From contig NW_006768849.1 in assembly GCF_000204055.1 (NCBI RefSeq), positions 1 to 64,000 of the forward strand: a stretch of DNA of 64,000 bases, given 5' to 3'. The notes beneath the pieces were generated by a model. It was not told the origin of the DNA. It did not search any database and worked only from the letters and a program-made list of their open reading frames with translations. Below, in pieces: positions 47,936 to 58,757 of this stretch; position 1 is the stretch's first letter; the number at the start of each line of letters is the position of its first letter. Origin of the DNA: Melampsora larici-populina 98AG31 (Eukaryota; Basidiomycota; Pucciniomycetes; Pucciniales; Melampsoraceae). Position numbers and translations under genes: made by a program.

Positions 47936-50020
47936 CTACAAAGAGGTCGAGGTGCTTGCACAAGAAGAGGCAGCGAGCGCGCCGCTCTGCCAGCGAGCGC
48001 GCCGCTCTGCCAGATATTTTGCGTACAAGCGCTTTTGCTCATCAAAGAAGGATTGAATACAACTGGCCAAGGCAAACCCACCTGGATAGAATGGAATCCA
48101 AAGGCGGCTGTCGCTGAACACTTTGGGTGATTGATTCATCCCTGAAAAGCGCGCTGCGCCTGCAAAGACATCTGCATGACTATAGATGGCCATGCAGATG
48201 CGCTGTGCAGGCTCATTGTTTTTGTTCGGAAGGCAGGTGATTTTGCTGACACCATGCATCAGGATGTCAAAGGCCCCATGGACTGAATATCCTGGGGCCC
48301 CACAAACAGCGTAGCCTAGGTAATTCAAGATTAGCTCGCCTCCAGCGTAATGTTGGCCAAAGAAGTTTGCCGAAGCGAATAAAGTCGCATTGTGGCCATC
48401 TCGATGGTGGTCGACTTGCATATTAAACATAACATGCCTTCCTGCGCGTTATGAAAGCAAGCCAGGCGTCAGCGTAAGTGGAAAGACCAACCATTGAACC
48501 AAATACTTGCCCAGGCCAATGGGGTTAATGAGGCCCCTGATCGATTTGGAGACGCCAGGGGTGCCACTATTAATGAGAACTTGGAGGGAATTGGTGGCGG
48601 CGGTGTAAGAATTGGGTTGAAATGCCTTGATGATGAGGCGAGCTTGTTCATTGTGCCAAATCAGCTCGGATTCGATACGGTCTTCTGCATCGCGTTGGAA
48701 AGAGTGCTCCTTGCCCATCTGTATCATCGCGGCGAGGTTGAACTGGGAGACCTCTTTGGAGGCCCAATCAGACTCAGGATGACCCTGCCGAGCGCGGCCC
48801 AGGGCCATCTGAGTGTCTGACATGCCTGTGGAAAAGTCCTGCAGGTGGAAAAGTTAGCAGATGAGCGATGTGGAGGTTGAAAGAGGTTGAAAAACGAACG
48901 CACCGAGTATCTACCATAGCCAACCACCTGGGAAGATAGAACACCCGTGGTAACACCAGGGACCTCGTTGTAGACGGACTTCGCCCCGCTTAGGCGCGAA
49001 CTGGCGGTCGAAGAAACTTCGAAGGGGCTAGAAAAAACAGGAGGAGTCGCTGTGGGGTCGTGGGTCGTTCGGAGTGATGTTGCGAGGGTCATGGGACCTG
49101 CAAACACAGGTGTATCGTTCACGATCGCTGCGCCTGCCAAGGCAAGTCGTCCCCTTTCCTATTCATGATGAAATTCAGCCTCTTGCATACCAAAATAATA
49201 GCCAGGAAGACTTACCGTGCCACTGAGCGTTGAAGCTGTTAAACTGTCTTTTGGGGGAACAGCCACAGCGACGGCGCGGTTGGCCACATCAACAAAACAA
49301 CAGCTGAGTCTTGACCAACAATTTGTGGGTCCTTGGTGCGGTCGATTGCCAGTTGATTAAGAGCAGCCAGGTTCGGGTAGCGGAGGGCGAAAGGCAGTGG
49401 CAAATTTGGATGAGCATCGTAATCAGCTATGACCTGGTTGATGTACTGGGTGCAATGTCGGAGGCTCTCCTGTCGACCAGTCAATGGATCAAGAATTGAG
49501 TAGTCGGCAGTGATCTTCTCAACCGAAGCTCGGATATCACCGAGCTTGAGGTGATCGGTTTGTTGGAGAAAGTAGGCCACGGCGAGGTCAAAATCAACGG
49601 GAATGATGGTCGCTTTCTTGAATATGCGGTGAAGGTACTCGGCGACTTGGGCTCGTCGGCGATAGACGCTGGGAAATTCATGCGCGGCGACGTCAGGGAT
49701 TAGGTGAGGTGGGATAAAGTGCGAACGCGGCTTCGGCTTCGTTTGGGTTTTACTACCACCCTTCTTCTTCAAGGGCCTCCTGCCAGGAGGCTTGGCAGGG
49801 TGGTTCGCGTTTGGGACCAGTGGTGCAACAGGAATGGAGGCGGTAAGCAGGCTGTCAGATTGTTGGGAGTGTTAGCACCTCGCAAGTGGCCTACGGGACG
49901 ATGATTGAGGACGTACCTGGGCAACACAGTTTGTTCGATATCGGATAGGTCGGTGAGGTCCGAGTCGAGGTCCATTTCGTCGAATCTGGTAGTTGCGTCG
50001 ATATTGGAGATCTCAGACAT
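47936..50020 (-). pseudogene. TET/JBP-type 2-oxoglutarate/Fe(II) dioxygenase, probably decayed
   Basis: Family members oxidise the methyl group of 5-methylcytosine or thymine in DNA. The start is ATG at about 50020 (MSEISNIDATTRFDE). Exons run through a basic segment (RRPLKKKGGSKTQ), a helical region ending QIVGQDS, then VDVANRAVAVAVPPK in another frame, AAIVNDTPVFAGPM, DFSTGMSDTQMALG, and the catalytic exon (about 48430-47936). The catalytic exon has the HxD iron motif in QVDHHRDGHN, GGELILNYLG, the distal His in DILMHGVSK and the 2-oxoglutarate Arg in PAQRICMAIYSH, in the spacing of this fold. A frame change near 49290 and a splice-phase mismatch at the next junction suggest inactivation. 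The gypsy element begins only 145 bp upstream of the start, probably in the promoter. Confidence 0.65.
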
Positions 50021-50164
50021 ATTGGAGATCGAACTGGCATGCAAAATGTAACAAGACGATCAGCCCCGTGACCTCGGATCGAGTTGATCACTTGCTTCAT
50101 GAATCCAAAGACACAGCCGGGTGACTCGGAAGCATGCATACACAGGAATATTTCTCAGGGAACC

Positions 50165-51224
50165 TGTCAACCTGAGACTACAAGTAAGGTGAATACTAGT
50201 TAGTTCAGAGTTGAAAGATACTCACAAAATGTATTCTTTCTAGTTTTAATCAAGATTTCTTGAAACTAGAGGGAGATTATTTTTCAAATTCTTCGTGAGT
50301 AATTAAAAGTAGTTATAGTTGTTAGTTATAACTGTCTTAGGTGCGGAATAAAACCGCTGCCAGTTCTGAAGATAAAAGTGCAATCACTTTTACTACCTTC
50401 CAAGGAGAATACGTTGTTTAGACGTAAGCAGTGCCTTAGGATGACGCTTCAGCGTTAGTTTGATAAAACAATTCTTTATCAAAAATAGAGGATAATTTTT
50501 AGGAACTTTAGTCGAAGATAGTCAGTACTATCACGATCTTTAACGTCCTGAGGGGGATATAAGATGAAGATGAAAAAGAGAAAAAGAGGTCTGGCCGAGA
50601 CGCGAGTTTGATACGAAAGAAGCTAGTAAGTAAGTTTCTAATGTATAACTGTAAGTCTTGGACAGATGAGTGAAAAAGGAATAATACGAAGTGGATCTTT
50701 CTAAAACAGTGAGTTTGTTTGAAAAGGTGGTTTTAAATTTGTGCGTGGTAAAAAGATGATTTTCCATTCCTTTGAAGTAGGCTCATATTTTATATACCTG
50801 GTTCAGCGAGTGTTCTCTTGATGAACTTTCAGGGTTTGATTACATCATATGATTGTTGCTGCCTAGTCCAGTCAAATATGCTGATGATAGTTGTAGTTAA
50901 GGGTTTGCCTGGTCAGGGTTTGTTTAATTGACCGGACCCTTATCTTTTGTTTCTTAGTTGTTTCGATAACTACTCTTTTGGTTACTTACCTCACTTTTAC
51001 TTGGACAATGTTTTGTTAAACATAACTTATTAAGTATAGTTTTAGTATGTTAATTTAATGTAAAAAGTCTTTTATTCTAAGTTATACACTCTTGACACTG
51101 AGTGATAGCGATGTAGGTTTTTTTCTTTTTTATAAGTCTGTTTTCTGATAATGGTTCAACCATTTGTTTGTATCTTTGTCAACTAGGTAGGGGTTCTGCT
51201 CTGCAGAACCTCTTACAGTTGACA
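50165..51224 (-). repeat. gypsy 3' LTR (1,060 bp)
   Basis: On the element's strand it begins TGTCAACTG and ends CAGGTTGACA. It matches 58758-59817 over all readable bases. Confidence 0.95.
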
Positions 51225-51251
51225 CTCACCGGGGTCGGAAAAAAGAAAAGA

Positions 51252-54200
51252 TCAGGAGGAGTTTTTCTTTTCTATTCTGAATTTTCTAAGAACCTGTGAT
51301 GCATTGGCTATTTTATCCTCTGGGAGCCATTCATCTTGGTCAGATGGTTTCCCTTTGTATCTGACAAGATACAATCTTACTTCTTTACCGCTCAACTTCA
51401 CTCTCTTTTGGTCTAATACTTTAAGTATACTTTTAGGAGCTTCGTCGTCAAACGGTACAACTTCCTCAATTTGAGTACGCTTAGAGAATTTGCCTGGTTC
51501 TGCTTCTTTGAAGTGTTTTAATAGAGAAACTGGGAAGGTTGGGTGTTTTCGGGCAAAGTCACCTGTTAACAAAACTTCTACCGCATTTGGACCGTGTAGT
51601 TTAATGATTATAAATGGTCCTACAAAGGAGTCTTTCAGCTTACGCGGTCCTTGTATATTGTTAAAGTTAACCGTTGATACTAATACTTTGTCGCCTACTG
51701 CGAATTCTGGCTCTTTGTGAGTTTTATCCCATCGGTGTTTGTTGTATTTAACCGCATCATCAATACAGCTTCTAGCATGTTCCCTGGCTTTTGACAACAT
51801 ATCATGGAAGCTGAGTGACGTCGGGTGAACTTGTATAGTTTTATCCCTGACCATGTCTTTTGGAGTTCGGGGATTATATCCTCTTTCGATTTCAAAAGGC
51901 GTCTTACCCGTTGTGCTGTGTACACTAGTATTGTACGCCATTTCTAACGCTGGTAGAAGTGTTCTCCAATCGTGGGTAAAGCCATCTTTATCTTTGAAGG
52001 CTAGCCCAAATGCGCAGTATCTACGAAGCATATCTTCAAATGTTTGGATCATTCTTTCGGCTAGTCCGTCCGTCTGAGGATGATAAGCTGTAGACATTGC
52101 TAGCGTTGTGCCCATAAGCTTCATCAGTCCTTTCCAGAATTCTGATGTAAACTTAGGATCACGATCACTAATAATTATCCTTGGTAGGCCGCTGTCAGTT
52201 ATGATGTGCTGCCAGAACAATAGTGCTGTACTCGTAGCATCTATTTCCTTGTGGCACGGGATAAATCTTGCTCGTCGGGAGAATCTGTCAACTATGACTA
52301 GCACGCTATTAGTGCTATCATGTCCTGCAGGCGGCAATCCTGTCACAAAGTCCATATTGATGACTTCCCACGGAAATTTTGGCTCTTCAATTCTTTGGAG
52401 TAATCCAAACCTCTTGCCTGTTTGTCGGTTGGCTTTCTGGCATCTTTCGCACGAATCTACATATTGTTGTATGTCTTTTTTCCACTCTGGCCACCATGCC
52501 GTAGAGCTCATTCTGTGGACAACTCTTTCTTCGCTTAAGTGACCAGACATGAAGTCATCATGGCAAACCGCTAACAGTTGCTCTATGTTCTCTTTGCTGC
52601 ACACGACTAGGACGTTTGTGTGTCTTTCCTTATAATAGATCAGTCCCGATATCATGGCAAATTTACCTTCTGTGAAAGGTTCCTTCCATTCAGGTTCCAA
52701 TGTGCTTTCTAAAGTGACGTCTTTATGTTCTAAACTGAAGATTTTTGTTAGAGTAAGAGTATTTGGGTTTTGTTTGTAACTCTCCTCGACTTGTTGGAAG
52801 AATTCATCTGAGAGTTCGCTCAAACTTAGACCCATCACTGGTATGTCCCGATTCTCGTCTTCTGCTTCCCATGCTGGATTGTCGGAATTATTAGGCATCG
52901 CCATTCTGCTTAGAGCGTCGGCGTTGCTATGCAATATTCCTGGTCTATGAGTTATTGTCATGTAGGATTTATATTCTTGTATAGCCATTTGCCACCGAAG
53001 CATGTGTCTTGTCGGAGTCTTTGTGTTCAACAGGGATTTTATCGCCTGGCAATCAGTTATGACTTCGAAATATATCCCGTCAAGGTAATAATGAAGTTTG
53101 TTTAGTGCCCACACAAGGGCTAAGCATTCCAGCTGAGGCGCTCCGTATCTCTTTTCGCTCTCTTTAAGCTGTCTAGAGATAAAACATACTGGTCCGTTGA
53201 CTAGTTTACCCTTCATTACTTGTTTTTGGTGTAATGCCGCTCCCAGGCCTAAGAAACTGGCGTCTACATATAATATGAAAGGCTTTGAGAAATCAGGTTG
53301 TAAAAGGCAAGGTGCCGTTGTAAGTAACTGTTTAACATTATTCCATGCTCTAGCCCTTTCTTCTGTGACTGTAAATTCAACTCCTTTTTTAAGCAGGTAG
53401 TATAATGGGAACGTAATTTTTGCGTAATTCTCCAAGTACATTCGGTAGTAACTAGAGAAGCCTAAAAAGCTTTGTATGTCTTTAACTGTCCTCGGTAAAG
53501 GTCTATGTATTACTGCTGCTACTTTATTCTGATCAATTGCTAAGGTCAAGCCGGAGACAATGTGTCCTAGGGCTTTAACTTCGTGAAATCCAAATTTACA
53601 TTTATCTAACGAAACTGTGGCTCCTAGTTGTTTGAGTTTAGCAAGAATGGAAGTCAAAGTTTTGCAATGATCTTCCCAAGATTCGTGAAACACAATAATA
53701 TCATCGATGTAAACTATTACGTGTCCGTCTCGTAGTTCATCGTGAAATTCTGTGTCCATCATCTTTTGGAAGAATGCTGGCGCGTTTTTAATACCGAACG
53801 GCATACGTTGATATTCAAATATCCCAAGGTGTAAGATAATTCTCAGAAATTTCTTACTGCTCTCTGCTACCATATTCTGGTGGAATCCTTTCATCAGGTC
53901 CATTGTGGTAATGTACACTGATTTTCCTAGATTGGTAATGACTTGCTCGATTCTGGGCATGGGGTATCTGTCCGGTTCCGTGTACGCATTCAAAGCCCGG
54001 AAGTCACCACATACACGTGATTTTCCTCCGTGCCAAGCCACTACGCATGGTGTAGTAATCTCCACGTCCTCGTTTTGCTGGACTTTACGGAGAATTCCAA
54101 GTTTGACAAGTTCGTGGATGTGTACTTCTAGTTCTGCACGATTTCTGGGGCTTGCTGGGTAGGCTGCTTTACGTAATATAGGAGGGTATGGTTTATCAAC

Positions 54201-57200
54201 GGTGAGTCTGATTTCCACCTCGTATTTTGTAATCTTTCCTATTTTATTTTCTCCCAGTCCAAATGTATCGTAAAATTTTTCTACAATCGACTGGATTTGA
54301 TTTGTTTGCTCATCATTCAGATTTTCACCTGAGATAATACGGTTTTTTATTTCTCGACCTAGAGTAAACATTGAAGATTTCGCCTCTTGCAAGATGGACA
54401 GTAGTTGTTTTTCTTGAATGAGCGCAAACTTCTTTTTCTTGTTTTCATTTCCAATAGTAAAGTATTTCTCTCGCGTGTGGATAATATCAATGCCGTATAA
54501 AGACAGGAAATCATCTCCTAGAATGAAGTACTGAGGTGTGGCGTTCTCCATTACTACGAACTCAGGTTTTATTCTAACCGAGCCATCCGTATGAGGAAAA
54601 ATAAGTGGAACTTCTAATATTCCTATTGCTCGAAGTGTCTCGCCGCAACCCCTAAAGGTTGTGTTACTTTTTGGAAGTAATTTTTCTCTCCAGTCAGGTA
54701 TTATCTTAGAGATAAAGGCTTCTCCCACTGCTGAGCATGATGCGCCACTATCCAGGAGACACTTAACTTCTTGACTCGCGGCAATTACCGTTGTAAGACT
54801 GTGCTGTCCCATGAGGTGGGCTTTACCTGCAGCTGGCCTAGACTTCATCTGGCGGGCGTCGCTGATTTGTTTACTTTCCAGTCCACTGTGCCACTTTTGT
54901 GGTATCCCAGCTTCTGCTTGTATGTTTGATATGTCTATTTCTTCATTATAAGATTCTATAGCTCTGATGATTGTACTGTCGAACGTCCGGCCTATAATCT
55001 TAGATTCATGTATAGGTACAAATACGGTAGTCATTCCTGATATTCTTAACTCAATGTTATCTGCATACGAGATGCTCATACCGTAACTATTCATCATGTC
55101 TGCGCCCAAGATAATCTCTACGTTTCTTGCATCAGATATTACAACAAAGTCAATCATAAGTACGCAAGGACTTGTGTCATGTACAAATTGGATTGGTAAT
55201 GTTATCTCGCCTATGGCTGTCAAGCTGCCCGAAGCACTGAAGTAGTTTTTTCTCGGTGCTGACTTAATATCCCTTTCCCAACTGGGCCATATGTTGTTGA
55301 GGATGCGAGGGGTAATGAGGGAATTGCACGCTCCAGTATCTATCAACATATTGATCTTCCAACTATTGCACATAGTTGTTAAAAAAGGGCTGCCTAACTG
55401 GATCAGGGTTTTCCTTCGAGGGATAAAAATTGGGTATGTAGATTTTGTTTCTTCCAAACATGAGATATCCATAACTCGGAATTCTTCTTCTAGATGCGAG
55501 ATATCTGCTATTTGCAAGGAATCGTCTTGAACTACTCTGTACTCGCCGTCGTCGTATAGAGAGTCATGATCGTCATTGAAAATAATTTCCAACTCTTCTC
55601 CTGTAGGTGTGTGTGGTTCTGAGGCACAGTCTCCTTCAATCACATTGATATTCTTACTTTTTCTCCTGCAGGCTCTAAAATCATGTCCTGATTCTGTGCT
55701 CCCGCATGTATCACACTTACCTGGTACTCTTACTACCGGTGGTTTTGCAATATTGGGCTTTGTGGCTGCACTGCTACCAGATGTTGCTTGGGTCTTCCAG
55801 TCCAAGTTTGGTTTGTTCAAAGGTCTTTGTCTACCAATGGAAGTACGGCGTACCACTTCTTCGAATATGGTAGTAAACCGTACAAAGTCGTCCTCTGTAC
55901 CAAGCCTACTTCTTACTGCGTGATCCAGATCACCTGTGCATTGCTCAAGGATTTTGTCAATCACTTCCTCTTTTGATATACTTGGTTGAGCTGCTTGTAA
56001 CCGCTTTTTCTGTGTAACCAGCCATTTCACTGGTTCCGCATTTACCCTTGCGTTGAAAAAGTCTTTATCAAACGCAGATTGCATGTTCCGCCTCCAATTT
56101 CTGGTACCGAACTTAGCTATGATATGTACTTTCCACTCGTCCCAAGTATAACTTCCTTCGTTTCTCTTTTCTAGAAACCAAAGTTGGGCTAGCCCTGTTA
56201 AAGCTAAACCCATGCGTGAAGTGATGAGCGCATCTGGTACATGCATAGATTGTTTAACATGATCTACCCATTCTATGAAGGTCATGTGGTTATACTCGCC
56301 TTCGCCGCTGAATTTCGGCCAGTCTTTACTATTTGGCACTTCCTTTTTCAGCAAGTTATACATAGTGAGTTCGTTATCAGGAGGAGTTTCATGTTTAATT
56401 GTTATTTCTCGGTTTTTCCCTTTCTCGGTTTTACCAAGAGATTCCACATTTCGAGACCACTCTACTTCTTCCTCAGTATGTTCATATTGCTGTGACACCT
56501 GCACAGTTTCAATGGTTGGGAGCTTTCTGTCGTGTGACTCTATTACTGGACGCATTGTCATGTGTGGTGGTGTCTGGCGTTGATTAGCTGCAGCAGCTAC
56601 TTCTAATGGTCTTACCTGATCATGTCTTAATTGTTCAAGGGTGAGGTTAGACAGCAACTTGATAACTTCTTCATTATGAGAACGCATAAGTGTAAGTTCT
56701 TCATCTTGCTTATTCACAGATGTCTGCAATTGTTTCATAATACCATTCATGTTTGCTAGCTGATCATGTGTTTTCTTTGTGAATTGTTCCGTGGGCTGTT
56801 GGTTCTCACTGTTTTCGCGGATAGTATCATTTGTAGCTCTCATGTTGTTGTTGAGAACATGGACCATCTTATTAATCTCCCTGGTTTGGTCGTCTAAATG
56901 CTTCTGATTATTATCCACAAGCAGTTGACGTGTACCAGCCATTGCATTGTCTATAGCTTCGATAGCATCAGTTGTCCATTTATGCAGACCTTGCTTAGTT
57001 TCTGTCATGTTCTCAGATGCTTTCTTTACTACTAAACCTATTTGATTCAACGTTTTTACTTGATCATTCACGTTCTTAATCAGCTCAGCAATTGTTTTAT
57101 CAATCACATCAATTCTTCTATTCGCATCACGACTTTTAACGAGTGACAACATGGTTTTTATTTCATTAAACAACTTGTCCTGATTACATACAATGGGGTC

Positions 57201-57776
57201 AAGGTACATTTTCAGGTGATGAAATACAGGATTGATAAGTTCTTGATCTAAAGGGAGAATGGTGAGGTCTAGTTCCTCACTGCCTTGCCTGCCTCTCTGA
57301 TGAGTTGAATCACTAGTTCGCCGTTGGAATTCCCTTGGCGAGAACTGGTTTGATTTCGACGTGGATGGGGGTCCGAGGATGGAGGTTTCCCTTTCGCTCT
57401 GAGCTCGAAAGTATTCCAATCCCAGATCGCTGGGTTCCAACTGTTGGTATGCTCCATTAGATACTTGAAGCCCATCAGTTTGGACAGTTGTCTGTGAGAG
57501 GCCTTGCCTTTGAGTGTCGCTTTCTTGAAGGCTGCTCGATCTTTCTGGGTCTTGGCCTGTTCCCACACGTCGTAGTTCGCTCTGTGCATCAGGAGTAAGT
57601 CGGTCTCTTCTATCGTGAGGGGCCGTCTTACTCCTTTTGGAGGTGGTGGTGGAGGTGCTTGGCTTTCGACTGCTGACTGGAGGTTGGGAACCTCGTCGAT
57701 CATCATCGCCGACCGTAGTTGTTGCGTCTGCAACGCTGGGTGCTCGCGAGGAGCCGCTTCTAGTGGTGGGAGCCAT
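51252..57776 (-). CDS. gypsy gag-pol polyprotein with two retropepsin domains and a chromodomain
   Basis: 2,174 residues in one frame. Coiled-coil N-terminal gag (about 190-400); retrotransposon gag domain (about 490-660); knuckle CDTCGSTESGHDFRAC (CX2CX6HX4C). Two aspartic protease domains follow: MLIDTGACNSLI with ILGADMMN, then CLLDSGASCSAVG with ILGDDFLS. RT has CGDFRALN, TMDLMKGFHQ and the YIDD box. RNase H has YVDASFLGLGAAL and ITDCQAIKSL. Integrase has the HHCC zinc finger (GHLSEERVVHRM ... CERC), MDFVTGLPP, ISDRDPKFTS and YHPQTDGLAERM. The C-terminal chromodomain reads YLVRYKGKPSDQDEW, which in chromoviruses directs integration to marked chromatin. All catalytic residues are present. 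Confidence 0.93.
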   Translation of the reverse strand: MAPTTRSGSSRAPSVADATTTVGDDDRRGSQPPVSSRKPSTSTTTSKRSKTAPHDRRDRLTPDAQSELRRVGTGQDPERSSSLQESDTQRQGLSQTTVQTDGLQVSNGAYQQLEPSDLGLEYFRAQSERETSILGPPSTSKSNQFSPREFQRRTSDSTHQRGRQGSEELDLTILPLDQELINPVFHHLKMYLDPIVCNQDKLFNEIKTMLSLVKSRDANRRIDVIDKTIAELIKNVNDQVKTLNQIGLVVKKASENMTETKQGLHKWTTDAIEAIDNAMAGTRQLLVDNNQKHLDDQTREINKMVHVLNNNMRATNDTIRENSENQQPTEQFTKKTHDQLANMNGIMKQLQTSVNKQDEELTLMRSHNEEVIKLLSNLTLEQLRHDQVRPLEVAAAANQRQTPPHMTMRPVIESHDRKLPTIETVQVSQQYEHTEEEVEWSRNVESLGKTEKGKNREITIKHETPPDNELTMYNLLKKEVPNSKDWPKFSGEGEYNHMTFIEWVDHVKQSMHVPDALITSRMGLALTGLAQLWFLEKRNEGSYTWDEWKVHIIAKFGTRNWRRNMQSAFDKDFFNARVNAEPVKWLVTQKKRLQAAQPSISKEEVIDKILEQCTGDLDHAVRSRLGTEDDFVRFTTIFEEVVRRTSIGRQRPLNKPNLDWKTQATSGSSAATKPNIAKPPVVRVPGKCDTCGSTESGHDFRACRRKSKNINVIEGDCASEPHTPTGEELEIIFNDDHDSLYDDGEYRVVQDDSLQIADISHLEEEFRVMDISCLEETKSTYPIFIPRRKTLIQLGSPFLTTMCNSWKINMLIDTGACNSLITPRILNNIWPSWERDIKSAPRKNYFSASGSLTAIGEITLPIQFVHDTSPCVLMIDFVVISDARNVEIILGADMMNSYGMSISYADNIELRISGMTTVFVPIHESKIIGRTFDSTIIRAIESYNEEIDISNIQAEAGIPQKWHSGLESKQISDARQMKSRPAAGKAHLMGQHSLTTVIAASQEVKCLLDSGASCSAVGEAFISKIIPDWREKLLPKSNTTFRGCGETLRAIGILEVPLIFPHTDGSVRIKPEFVVMENATPQYFILGDDFLSLYGIDIIHTREKYFTIGNENKKKKFALIQEKQLLSILQEAKSSMFTLGREIKNRIISGENLNDEQTNQIQSIVEKFYDTFGLGENKIGKITKYEVEIRLTVDKPYPPILRKAAYPASPRNRAELEVHIHELVKLGILRKVQQNEDVEITTPCVVAWHGGKSRVCGDFRALNAYTEPDRYPMPRIEQVITNLGKSVYITTMDLMKGFHQNMVAESSKKFLRIILHLGIFEYQRMPFGIKNAPAFFQKMMDTEFHDELRDGHVIVYIDDIIVFHESWEDHCKTLTSILAKLKQLGATVSLDKCKFGFHEVKALGHIVSGLTLAIDQNKVAAVIHRPLPRTVKDIQSFLGFSSYYRMYLENYAKITFPLYYLLKKGVEFTVTEERARAWNNVKQLLTTAPCLLQPDFSKPFILYVDASFLGLGAALHQKQVMKGKLVNGPVCFISRQLKESEKRYGAPQLECLALVWALNKLHYYLDGIYFEVITDCQAIKSLLNTKTPTRHMLRWQMAIQEYKSYMTITHRPGILHSNADALSRMAMPNNSDNPAWEAEDENRDIPVMGLSLSELSDEFFQQVEESYKQNPNTLTLTKIFSLEHKDVTLESTLEPEWKEPFTEGKFAMISGLIYYKERHTNVLVVCSKENIEQLLAVCHDDFMSGHLSEERVVHRMSSTAWWPEWKKDIQQYVDSCERCQKANRQTGKRFGLLQRIEEPKFPWEVINMDFVTGLPPAGHDSTNSVLVIVDRFSRRARFIPCHKEIDATSTALLFWQHIITDSGLPRIIISDRDPKFTSEFWKGLMKLMGTTLAMSTAYHPQTDGLAERMIQTFEDMLRRYCAFGLAFKDKDGFTHDWRTLLPALEMAYNTSVHSTTGKTPFEIERGYNPRTPKDMVRDKTIQVHPTSLSFHDMLSKAREHARSCIDDAVKYNKHRWDKTHKEPEFAVGDKVLVSTVNFNNIQGPRKLKDSFVGPFIIIKLHGPNAVEVLLTGDFARKHPTFPVSLLKHFKEAEPGKFSKRTQIEEVVPFDDEAPKSILKVLDQKRVKLSGKEVRLYLVRYKGKPSDQDEWLPEDKIANASQVLRKFRIEKKNSS

Positions 57777-58757
57777 CAGGGTATTAGTATGTTGGTTGTG
57801 TCTAAAAGGTCAAATTTTACAAGATTTCTTTCTTAAAAGATTGTTCTTACGTGGATGATACTGATTCTGAGTGGCGGTACCTTTTCTACCAAAGGACGCT
57901 TGGAACTCTAGTAGTGACACTGGTCTTGGCTCGCGAGGTGAAGTCTTTTGGCTTCGAAACGGATCTGCCGTACGTAGTTTCAACGGTGCTGGCTTCGCGT
58001 AGCGATTCTTTGTCGCCGAAGCTGGTGCTGTAGACGGAGCGATACTTCGCTGATCGTTCGGTTGATGTTCCACTACGTCACACAAGCAGAGCCGTAAGCC
58101 ACTGGTACTTATGGAAGCTATAGAGTTATGTACGAGTCTTCGAATGACTCACTTCCTGCCTCTTCGTAGTCTAGGAGGTCTTCGTCTGCCGGGTTGTAAG
58201 GTGCTAAGGTACGAACTTCGTCTACGTTCACTGTTTCGAATCGAACACGGAAGACCCAGTTTAAAAGGATTGTTAAAATCGATCTCTCTTAGAGCTCTCG
58301 AACTAAACCAAATGTCTATGAGATAGTAATAGTTAACTTACTATTTTATAATCGATTTCTTGAGTTTGTTAAAGCAGATCCTCAATCCAAATGTCGTTGT
58401 CTAAATCGTTTAAACTAGCGTAAAGTTGTAGAAACGGGTGATTAACGTTTAAAACGTGGATTCCGAACGACTGGTGGTATGCTTCGTCCGTAAAAGGATT
58501 TTCCTGTTGGAACGAGAAAAAAGGGAGTTCTTCTAACAACTGAAGAGCTCCAACGTCTGTAGGTTGATAAGAAATTGTTGCTTTCGAGGAAAAGATCGAA
58601 AAGCTATAAAAATGCGCGATTCTATTTGGATCAATATCGAACTTGCTTTTGATGTGTCAGTTTGATAATTGATTAAAAAGAAAGGTTTCGAGTTCGATTT
58701 GTCTTTGTTTTTCCAAAAGAAAAAGAAAAAGGTATTTGTAAAGATGAGGCCCCCAAT
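57777..58757 (-). other. gypsy leader with candidate primer-binding site
   Basis: On the minus strand, TGGGGGCCTCATC starts two bases after the 5' LTR end (about 58755) and is the likely primer site. The rest is leader. A 91-codon minus frame at 57810-58085 has no recognisable domain. Confidence 0.55.
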
